Source: Deltaproteobacteria bacterium (GTDB taxonomy: Bacteria > JAMCPX01). Taken from it: 6,407 nucleotides of DNA. The translations under genes and the position numbers were made by a program. This document shows, in pieces, positions 1 through 4,631 of this stretch. Position 1 is the stretch's first letter. Each line of letters begins with the position of its first letter. A model generated the notes under the pieces. It was not told where the DNA came from, did no database searches, and was given only the letters and a program-made list of their open reading frames with translations. The stretch is taken from contig JAMDCL010000084.1 in the NCBI GenBank assembly GCA_023489065.1, forward strand, positions 1 through 6,407, in the 5' to 3' direction.

Positions 1-71
1 TGACTGCTGCTAAGTTAAACAAAAAACACTATATCTTGTATATACCCATTAAGAAGTCGGCTGCGCCCTGA
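1..71 (+). CDS. 3' end of a DUF6922-like gene, cut by the window edge
   Basis: Reading from base 3, an open frame runs to a TGA at 69-71 and encodes LTAAKLNKKHYILYIPIKK followed by SAAP. The first eleven residues are identical to an internal stretch near the C-terminus of the minus-strand protein at 107-415 (LTAAKLNKKHY). Beyond the identical DNA the two proteins still resemble each other faintly (LYIP against KNIP). This is therefore most likely the tail of a paralogue lying in the opposite orientation, so that the two genes converge. The rest of the gene is outside the window, so it could be intact or only a duplicated fragment. No function can be assigned beyond the resemblance to its neighbour. 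Confidence 0.45.
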   Translation, partial: TAAKLNKKHYILYIPIKKSAAP

Positions 72-77
72 AATGAG

Positions 78-97
78 AAAGTATGTTAAATACTTTT
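78..97. terminator. Small bidirectional terminator-like hairpin between convergent genes
   Basis: AAAGTAT (78-84) and ATACTTT (90-96) form a perfect 7-bp stem with a 5-nt loop. It lies between the stop of the plus-strand gene (69-71) and the stop of the minus-strand gene (107-109). A short T run follows on the plus strand and a short A run precedes it, so either strand could use it. The stem is AT-rich and weak, so its strength as a terminator is uncertain. Confidence 0.45.
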
Positions 98-106
98 AAT
101 CTGCTG

Positions 107-415
107 TTATCTAATATCTCTCGGTATATTTTTGACATAGTGTTTTTTGTTTAACTTAGCAGCAGTCAAATCCAGAAGATAATCCTTAACAAAGTAAAAT
201 CTTGATGCATCATAATCTTTGTAGGGAATAGTAATAAAAACAGTTTTTAGCTCCTTTTTTACATAAGTTTTTAAAAGCCATAAAATATCTTCCATCCTGC
301 CATGAGAGAGTATTTGATGAATGATATAGCCCCTGTCACGTTCGATATCAAGATGCCTTACATCAACAGACCAAAGAACAGACTGCAGCCTTTTTGGTAC
401 CTTCTTCTGATTCAT
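107..415 (-). CDS. Small DUF6922-like protein, function unknown
   Basis: This 102-residue basic protein has no signal peptide or membrane segment. Residues about 7-50 contain a pattern that I recognise from the DUF6922 family: a leading VPKRLQSVLW, then VDVRHLDIERD, then IIHQILSHGRMEDILWLLKTY. In that family, small proteins with an aromatic/Trp-rich start and a 'hGxhEDhxxhhxxY' core are often found beside nucleotidyltransferase-like toxins or in mobile regions. No such toxin is visible here. The second half (YKDYDASRFYFVKDYLLDL) looks like a further helical part. The only ATG start lies at 413-415 and has no Shine-Dalgarno sequence within 15 nt upstream, so the start is set by the frame alone. 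The C-terminal segment lies in the 32-bp inverted repeat shared with the convergent partial gene. Base composition is clearly more AT-rich than the lipid-type genes to the right, which is consistent with separate ancestry. Family assignment is from memory of the motif. Confidence 0.65.
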   Translation of the reverse strand: MNQKKVPKRLQSVLWSVDVRHLDIERDRGYIIHQILSHGRMEDILWLLKTYVKKELKTVFITIPYKDYDASRFYFVKDYLLDLTAAKLNKKHYVKNIPRDIR

Positions 416-553
416 AATAATAATTTAGCACAAAGATACATACTCTTCAATAATTGAAAGACATAAACAATACTATCATAAACATGGCGTGACCGCATCG
501 TAAAGGAAACAATAAGCAGTCAATCGATGGTAATAGGCAGGGGTATCCCGCAC

Positions 554-581
554 TTGACTTATGCAAGGTGCAGAATATATT
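554..581 (+). promoter_or_regulatory. Candidate sigma70-type promoter for the YceI-like gene
   Basis: TTGACT (554-559) and TATATT (576-581) match the -35 and -10 consensus at five of six positions each, with a 16-nt spacer. Transcription would begin near 588 and leave a leader of about 115 nt before the YceI-like gene. A TATAAA at 591-596 could be an alternative -10. The call rests on consensus match only. Confidence 0.42.
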
Positions 582-607
582 TTGTGATAGTATAAAGGGT
601 TGAAAAG

Positions 608-695
608 CCCGCAATAGGTAGAACCGTGCGGGGCACATCTTTTAAAAAAGCGAATGGTTGAAGTTAGAAAAACTCCTCAGGGGGTTAAAAGGAGG
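608..695 (+). promoter_or_regulatory. Structured leader with RBS-pairing segment
   Basis: In the presumed leader of the YceI-like gene, CCCGCA (608-613) can pair with TGCGGG (627-632). Just before the gene, CTCCT (673-677) is complementary to AGGAG (690-694) within the strong ribosome binding site AAAGGAGGT (688-696). The second pairing, a 5-bp stem with a 12-nt loop, would mask the Shine-Dalgarno sequence. Both stems are short. I recognise no known riboswitch consensus, so translational control is only a possibility. Confidence 0.25.
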
Positions 696-703
696 TAATG
701 AAT

Positions 704-1447
704 ATGATGTTTCTTGCTGGAATCGTTCTCCATTCTCTGTTACTGACTGCGCAACCAATGCCTGCCGTAAAATTTCGCGTGACCGATGCGTATGTTTCGT
801 ATACGGCAAAGGAAACCAATCTCGGCTCCTCGATCAAGACGACCGTTGGACGCAATGACAAGCTTTCCCTTGATTTGAATGCATCTCCCGGGAACACGCA
901 GGCAAAGCTTTTGATCTCGTCTTCCGGATTTAAAACCGATAGGCCGATGAGAGACTGGTCTGTAAAAACACTGTATTTGAAGTCTTCCCAGTATCCGGAA
1001 ATAACCTTCGAACTCTTGAAAGTGGATGGAGAGCCGCTCTCAACGGTTCTTCGCCCTATCAACAAAAATATCGTCATAAAGACCAATCCTCAAGATATGA
1101 CCGTTGATCTACTCATGCCGGAAACGGCAAATGCACCGTTAATCCTCAGCGTGGGGAAAGATGAATTTTCGGTGGAAGGTAAACTCAGGGTCGATATCCT
1201 CAATGCCCTGCACAGCGATAAAGGGGAAATTCATATAAGCGGCAGGCTTACCGTGGCCGGCGGGTCAAAAGACTTTGACACTGCGGTGTCTTTCAAACAG
1301 ACAGGACCTGCTACGTTCACATTGTCCACACTCATCGATGCCCAATTTACCGATTTCGGCATGACGGCGCCCAATCTTGCATGGTTCATTTCCGTACATA
1401 ATAAGATAGCTCTTGAGGGACATGCTGTACTCGATATTCTGAAATAA
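704..1447 (+). CDS. Secreted YceI-like family protein (lipocalin-like fold)
   Basis: The product is 247 residues from ATG 704. An in-frame ATG at 698 gives 249 residues, but the GGAGG at 691-695 lies only 2 nt from it and 8 nt from ATG 704, so 704 is preferred. Residues 1-21 look like a signal peptide: a hydrophobic run (FLAGIVLHSLLL) and an A-rich end near PMPA. No lipobox Cys is present. YceI hallmarks follow: FRVTDAYVSYTAKETNLG (24-41), TDRPMRDWSVKTLYLKSSQYPEITFEL (78-104, the family's RD...yP.I.F region), LTVAGGSKDF (182-191, the 'LtlhGvtk' region) and TDFGMTAP (216-223, the family's 'DFGm' site). Known YceI proteins are beta-barrels that bind isoprenoid or amphipathic lipids in the periplasm. 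The mature part is longer than the usual ~170-190 residues and appears to carry extra sequence around 110-170. Its ligand is unknown. It is separated from the downstream radical SAM genes by 575 nt, so it is probably its own transcription unit. Confidence 0.75.
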   Translation: MMFLAGIVLHSLLLTAQPMPAVKFRVTDAYVSYTAKETNLGSSIKTTVGRNDKLSLDLNASPGNTQAKLLISSSGFKTDRPMRDWSVKTLYLKSSQYPEITFELLKVDGEPLSTVLRPINKNIVIKTNPQDMTVDLLMPETANAPLILSVGKDEFSVEGKLRVDILNALHSDKGEIHISGRLTVAGGSKDFDTAVSFKQTGPATFTLSTLIDAQFTDFGMTAPNLAWFISVHNKIALEGHAVLDILK

Positions 1448-1489
1448 GTATTCCGGTTGTTCAGCCATTGTTGAACGTCATCAGGTGCT

Positions 1490-1521
1490 TTCTTTGCTAC
1501 TTCTCTGCATAATGCAAAGAA
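1490..1521 (+). terminator. Hairpin just after the YceI-like gene
   Basis: TTCTTTGC (1490-1497) and GCAAAGAA (1514-1521) form a perfect 8-bp stem with a 16-nt loop, 42 nt past the stop codon. It is followed by GTTTAGT rather than a clean T run, so it is a poor intrinsic terminator alone. It may instead be a 3'-end stabilising hairpin, with termination in the repeat element immediately downstream. Confidence 0.35.
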
Positions 1522-1530
1522 GTTTAGTCT

Positions 1531-1693
1531 CCCTCTTAAGAGACTGTCCGACAATTCCATTTTATATCCCTCCCTTGACGGGAGGGATAAAGGGAGGGTG
1601 AAAAATACATTATATATCAACAAGATCGTCCCCTCACCCTTGCCCTCTCCCGCAAGGGGCGAGGGATTTTTTGAATTGTCGGACAGCCTGTTA
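1531..1693 (+). mobile_element. MITE-like repeat element, copy A
   Basis: This 163-nt stretch recurs in inverted orientation at 4368-4530 without any gap. I count 9 mismatches, 5 of them clustered at about 1619-1630. The ends are inverted repeats around the core GACTGTCCGACAATTCC on the left and GAATTGTCGGACAGCCTGT on the right. The left end has decayed by two bases (AGAGACTGTCC against ACAGGCTGTCC). Similarity seems to continue weakly to about 1705 (TAAGATGGG against TAAGAGGGA). Inside are a 10-bp stem (1565-1574/1580-1589), an AT-rich middle (AATACATTATATATC) and a second GC-rich hairpin (1643-1665). The element is too small to encode a transposase, so it would need one in trans. No clear target-site duplication is visible. 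The GGCTGTCCGA-type end recalls termini of several IS families, but I cannot assign one. Confidence 0.8.
1643..1671 (+). terminator. Intrinsic terminator-like hairpin carried by repeat copy A
   Basis: CCCTC-T-CCC (1643-1651) pairs with GGG-G-C-GAGGG (1656-1665) around a GCAA tetraloop of the stable GNRA type. The stem has one G-T pair and one bulged C. It is followed directly by A and six T (1666-1672). On the plus strand this has the form of a rho-independent terminator and lies downstream of the YceI-like gene. It would separate that gene from the radical SAM unit. Confidence 0.55.
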
Positions 1694-1705
1694 CGTAAGA
1701 TGGGT

Positions 1706-1951
1706 AATGCAGAAGTCCGGGAATAAAAAGTTCGGTTGCGGCTGAAAGCTGAATGAGGGAAGCTGTTCAACGAATAGAAAAGTACCGGGGATATCTTATT
1801 GCATATATGCTCGCCGTTCAGTGTAAACACCGTTAAGTATCTAACTTCCCGGCAAGATACAAAAAAAGAGATTTTTCGGCCGGAACTCAGCATGAGCATT
1901 GCCGGACAACCCGCAGGGTACATGGATAGCTGCGGGAACCCCTTTGCCGTT
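1706..1951. other. Non-coding stretch upstream of the radical SAM unit
   Basis: No frame here has coding character; the long minus-strand frame crossing it also runs through the repeat element and the YceI-like gene. One stem is visible: CCCGCA (1910-1915) with TGCGGG (1931-1936). The same 6-nt arms occur at 608-632 before the YceI-like gene, with a similar loop length (15 and 13 nt) but unrelated loop sequence. No tRNA, rRNA or riboswitch consensus is recognised. Confidence 0.5.
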
Positions 1952-2001
1952 TAATTGCAACAATTACAAAGTCTTGACAATAAGTTGCAGACATGTAATT
2001 G
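1952..2001 (+). promoter_or_regulatory. Candidate promoter with TAATTG half-sites before the radical SAM genes
   Basis: A consensus -35 hexamer TTGACA is at 1974-1979. The best -10 candidate is TGTAAT (1994-1999), but the 14-nt spacer is shorter than usual, so the promoter call is tentative. TAATTG (1952-1957) and CAATTA (1961-1966) form a perfect palindrome with a 3-nt centre just upstream of the -35. A third TAATTG half-site is at 1996-2001, overlapping the -10 region. Half-sites on both sides of a -35 are what a repressor operator would look like. No regulator gene is present in the window. Confidence 0.35.
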
Positions 2002-2022
2002 CATTGAAAGAATAGAGATATC

Positions 2023-3111
2023 ATGGCGTTAAACAATACAGTATTAAATTTTCCCGAGAAATTACCAAGAGCAGGGGAGTGGACATTCGCAGACCTTCTC
2101 GCGGATACACGTGTGAAAGAGCGCTGGGAAAAGGTCAGGAAATACTTTTTCTTGAGGGAATCAACCTATGATATGGCGACACGGTGCAATATGCGGTGCG
2201 ATGGCTGTTACTATTATAACGGCGAAAAACAATTTACCCAAGAAAATGTTGATCCAATGGCATGGCGTGGCCTTTTTCGTCAGGAAAAAGCAAGAGGCAT
2301 AACATTCGTGGTCCTTGCAGGTGCAGAGCCATCACTCGTACCCGATCTGCTCAACGCCTGTTATGATGAAATTCCATTGGGATGTATAGCTACAAACGGA
2401 CTCAAACGTATTCCGGAGTCCGTCGGATATAAGATACACATTTCGGTATGGGGTAATGACGAGACGAGTTTCAGAATCAGAAAGGCCAAAAATCTGCTTC
2501 AGAAACAGGTCGATAATTATGCAGGAGACCCTCGGGCCGTATTTGTCTATACGTTTTGCAGGGACAACATCAATGAGGCTTATGATGTTGTGAAGATGCT
2601 TGCATCGAACAAATGCAAAGTCACCTTCAATATGTTTTCAGCACCATTGAACTATACAGGCACTCTGTCGCATACACAGGAATCTCTGGATAAAACCCGG
2701 GAGGTCATACTCGATCTCATGGAGCGCTACCCTGGGTCGATACTGTTTTCGCACTATAGTGCCGTTGCGCATACCCATAAGAACAGTCTTTACCAGTTAT
2801 ATTCGTGCCCGTATCCCCGCAGGAACCCGTCTGTTGCTTTCGGTCTCGGCAGATCGTTCCGGCAGTACCGGACGGACCTTACCTGGGACAGAGATGCATC
2901 TTGCTGTGTTCCGGATACGGACTGCAATGACTGCAGGCATTATGCCGCGGGAAGCTCTATCGTTACATCAAAGCTCAACAGGCATACCGCTCATCCGGAG
3001 ATATTTAAATCATGGCTCGATTATGTCGATACCTACCTTGCGGTATGGGTTAAGGGGTATGAAAAAGGAAAAAATCTGTGCTCCCGTATTGAGCAGCCTC
3101 CGGGTTTCTGA
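2023..3111 (+). CDS. Radical SAM enzyme 1 with C-terminal Cys cluster
   Basis: The product is 362 residues. The radical SAM signature C-x3-C-x2-C is complete (C55, C59, C62 in RCNMRCDGCYYY) and should bind the 4Fe-4S cluster that cleaves S-adenosylmethionine. The usual GGEPT strand is AGAEPSL (99-105), followed by a CIATNG strand (121-126) and ISVWGNDE (140-147). The C-terminal third has five further Cys (C262 in SCPYP, C294-C295, C301, C304). The same arrangement occurs in the next gene, so an auxiliary Fe-S cluster of SPASM/twitch kind is plausible. About 54 residues precede the signature, longer than in the downstream paralogue. No B12-binding domain is present. The substrate is unknown; nearby ketosynthases suggest acyl or carrier-bound chains, which is inference. 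The start at ATG 2023 has only a weak purine tract (AGAG, 2014-2017). The gene is probably co-transcribed with the paralogue 122 nt downstream. Confidence 0.88.
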   Translation: MALNNTVLNFPEKLPRAGEWTFADLLADTRVKERWEKVRKYFFLRESTYDMATRCNMRCDGCYYYNGEKQFTQENVDPMAWRGLFRQEKARGITFVVLAGAEPSLVPDLLNACYDEIPLGCIATNGLKRIPESVGYKIHISVWGNDETSFRIRKAKNLLQKQVDNYAGDPRAVFVYTFCRDNINEAYDVVKMLASNKCKVTFNMFSAPLNYTGTLSHTQESLDKTREVILDLMERYPGSILFSHYSAVAHTHKNSLYQLYSCPYPRRNPSVAFGLGRSFRQYRTDLTWDRDASCCVPDTDCNDCRHYAAGSSIVTSKLNRHTAHPEIFKSWLDYVDTYLAVWVKGYEKGKNLCSRIEQPPGF

Positions 3112-3233
3112 TATAAGACGATTCTATCGATAGCGGAATATTTTTCTGTTCAAAAAAAAAGATGAAGCCTGAAGGAATGAATCATGTGGAACGGTAATAA
3201 TTCTTTTGATGTTATGAAGAAAGGGAAGAATAC

Positions 3234-4235
3234 ATGCAAACAGTAAGTACGCTCCTCAATGGAGAGTGGAAAAAACGGTATAACGCCATTTCACATCTCA
3301 ATATTCGCAGTTCGATCTACGATATGACGAACAAGTGCAACCTGAGATGCAAAGGCTGCTTCTTTTTTTCATCCGATGAACACAAACTGGAAGAAGAAAA
3401 AGACCTCGGGAAATGGGAGGCGTTTGTAGAGAAGGAAAAGGAGAGGGGCGTGAACCTCGCGATATTGATCGGCGGGGAACCGACCCTCTATCTCGACAGG
3501 ATTGAGGCTTTTTACAAACGCATTCCTACCTATTGCGCTACAAACGGCCTTATTAAAGTGCCGCGTGACCGTTTTCCGGACATGATGGTCGGTATCTCCC
3601 TCTGGGGAGACGAGCATGAGGAAGAGGTCCTGCGGGGCAAGAATACCTTCGGCATATCCCTCAAGAACTACAGGGGAGACCCTTACACGTATTATCTGTA
3701 CACCATTACGCCAAAGCAGGTCGGTACCGGTACAATCGAAAGAATTATTAAAAAAATCCAGGATGCCGGCCTCAAGGTGCATCTCCAGTTGTTTTCGAAC
3801 GATGAGGATGTTGAAGGCTTTGTGTGGACCCCGGAGATACTCGCACGGGTACGGGATGAAATGGATGATATGCTCGACCGGTATAGCGACACCGTTATTT
3901 CCAGCAAATACTACCATAAGATAATGACAACCGGAAAGATGCTGGACAGAACATGGGGATGGATGGAATGCCCTTCAGTTACAGAGCCAATGGATACGCG
4001 CGACCCCCAGCCCAAGCGTCTTATACGCTTCATCCGGTGGGGAGCCGACCTGACAACAACACACCGTTGCTGCACATCGGCAACACGGGAGTGCTCGACC
4101 TGTAAGGATGGTGCCGCACACATGAGCTGGGTTATGGTGAATAAGAGGGCGCACATGCGCAGTCCCGAGGATTTTCAGCATTGGGTCGAGGTCTACGAAA
4201 TGTTTGCAAAATTATACCGGTTCATCCCGTGGTAA
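3234..4235 (+). CDS. Radical SAM enzyme 2, paralogue of the upstream gene
   Basis: The product is 333 residues, with C35, C39 and C42 in KCNLRCKGCFFF as the 4Fe-4S/SAM site and a canonical GGEPT (80-84). It shares with the upstream protein the blocks SxYDMxxxCNxRCxGC plus three aromatics, xCATNGLxxxP, ISxWGxxE, GDPxxxxxYT and a C-terminal Cys set (C246 in ECPSV, C279-C280, C287, C290). The two therefore arose by duplication and belong to one subfamily, which I cannot name. The N-terminal extension is about 20 residues shorter, and the protein ends near the final hydrophobic helix (MFAKLYRFIPW). The conserved CC-x5/6-C-x2-C motif suggests a second Fe-S cluster. ATG 3234 is preceded by AAGGGAAG (3221-3228) at suitable spacing. 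The 122-nt gap to the upstream gene has no clear terminator, so a two-gene operon is likely. The partner could be a second enzyme of the same pathway or half of a heterodimer; neither can be decided from sequence. Confidence 0.88.
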   Translation: MQTVSTLLNGEWKKRYNAISHLNIRSSIYDMTNKCNLRCKGCFFFSSDEHKLEEEKDLGKWEAFVEKEKERGVNLAILIGGEPTLYLDRIEAFYKRIPTYCATNGLIKVPRDRFPDMMVGISLWGDEHEEEVLRGKNTFGISLKNYRGDPYTYYLYTITPKQVGTGTIERIIKKIQDAGLKVHLQLFSNDEDVEGFVWTPEILARVRDEMDDMLDRYSDTVISSKYYHKIMTTGKMLDRTWGWMECPSVTEPMDTRDPQPKRLIRFIRWGADLTTTHRCCTSATRECSTCKDGAAHMSWVMVNKRAHMRSPEDFQHWVEVYEMFAKLYRFIPW

Positions 4236-4289
4236 TGCATTTGCGTTTTAACCAGAAGAATGTATTCAAGAGCAGAGAAATGTGTAAGG

Positions 4290-4317
4290 CAGGGGTGGTT
4301 CATGAACTGCCCTGTTT
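4290..4317 (+). terminator. Hairpin after the second radical SAM gene
   Basis: CAGGG (4290-4294) pairs with CCCTG (4310-4314), and the inner GTTC/GAAC arms of GTTCATGAAC (4298-4307) extend the stem with a small internal irregularity. A short TTT follows. It lies 55 nt past the stop codon and could end the radical SAM transcript. The weak T run makes this moderate evidence only. Confidence 0.42.
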
Positions 4318-4367
4318 CATGATACCCATCGCAAGCAGAGGATTCTTCTGCGATATCCCTCTTAGGT

Positions 4368-4530
4368 TAACAGGCTGTCCGACAATTCAAAAAATCCCTC
4401 GCCCCTTGCGGGAGAGGGCAAGGGTGAGGGGGTGAACTTGACGATATATAATGTATTTTTCACCCTCCCTTTATCCCTCCCGTCAAGGGAGGGAGATAAA
4501 ATGGAATTATCGGACAGCCTGTTAAGAGGG
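4368..4530 (-). mobile_element. MITE-like repeat element, copy B (inverted relative to copy A)
   Basis: The reverse complement aligns base for base with 1531-1693 (154 of 163 identical by my count, no gaps). Its termini are better preserved than in copy A: 4367-4388 and 4504-4525 are inverted repeats of 22 nt with one mismatch (core ACAGGCTGTCCGACAATT). The outer CCCTCTTA/TAAGAGGG sequences also match across the ends. The AT-rich centre contains TATAAT (4447-4452) on the plus strand, but no matching -35 was found. The terminator-like hairpin (4396-4418) points to the minus strand here. It therefore should not stop transcription from the radical SAM genes into the ketosynthase genes in the way copy A's hairpin could on its own strand. 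Confidence 0.82.
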
Positions 4531-4596
4531 GGGGCAACCTGTCCAGTAAAAGATGCGGCTGCACATAAGCCCGCCAGGGAAAGAACTGAAAAAGAC

Positions 4597-4613
4597 ATTG
4601 TCGGACAGCCTGT
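4597..4613 (+). repeat. Solitary terminal repeat of the MITE-like family
   Basis: ATTGTCGGACAGCCTGT is identical over 17 nt to the right end of copy A and to the inner end of copy B. No complete element is attached. A degenerate opposite end may exist at 4536-4543 (ACCTGTCC), which would make this a ~80-bp deletion derivative. It ends only 8 nt before the putative ribosome binding site of the first ketosynthase gene. Confidence 0.7.
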
Positions 4614-4631
4614 AAAAAGTAGGTGTACGGT

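Larger units (their letters stand above)
1..168. repeat. Perfect 32-bp inverted repeat (arms 1-32 and 137-168)
   Basis: Bases 1-32 are the exact reverse complement of 137-168. Identity ends at 33/136, while the left arm may continue beyond the window start. Both arms are coding in the matching frame (LTAAKLNKKHY), each in the 3' end of a converging gene. This points to an inverted duplication or gene conversion between paralogues rather than to a transposon end. The 104-nt spacer holds both stop codons and a smaller hairpin. Confidence 0.9.
4236..4631. other. Non-coding gap between radical SAM and ketosynthase genes
   Basis: This stretch has no credible gene. It holds a hairpin (4290-4314), a second inverted pair ATCGCA/TGCGAT (4328-4333/4349-4354), repeat copy B, and a solitary repeat end at 4597-4613. 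Open frames across it are made from the repeat sequence. No convincing promoter for the ketosynthase genes was found, so they may be read through from upstream or use a promoter inside the repeat. Confidence 0.55.

Noticed and set aside
470..593. 9-bp inverted repeat ATACTATCA / TGATAGTAT
   Set aside because: It is short, AT-rich and separated by more than 100 nt, so it is likely chance.
447..638. A 63-codon minus-strand open frame in the AT-rich gap
   Set aside because: The protein resembles nothing, no Shine-Dalgarno is visible, and the plus strand there carries a better explained promoter and leader.
601..640. Possible group II intron domain or riboswitch in the leader of the YceI-like gene
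   Set aside because: The sequence lacks the paired domain 5 pattern and any riboswitch consensus that I know; only a 6-bp stem is supported.
1231..1923. A 230-codon minus-strand open frame
   Set aside because: It runs antisense through the 3' part of the YceI-like gene and through repeat copy A, and its protein has no recognisable domain.
3162..3197. An 11-codon frame between the two radical SAM genes
   Set aside because: It has no ribosome binding site, and such a short frame is expected by chance.
3369..3917. A 182-codon minus-strand open frame
   Set aside because: It is a shadow of the second radical SAM gene, whose cluster-binding and GGEPT motifs are intact on the plus strand.
1531..4613. 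CRISPR-like repeats
   Set aside because: There are only two long copies and one solo end, inverted and 2.8 kb apart, with no spacer periodicity; the terminal inverted repeats indicate a MITE-like element.
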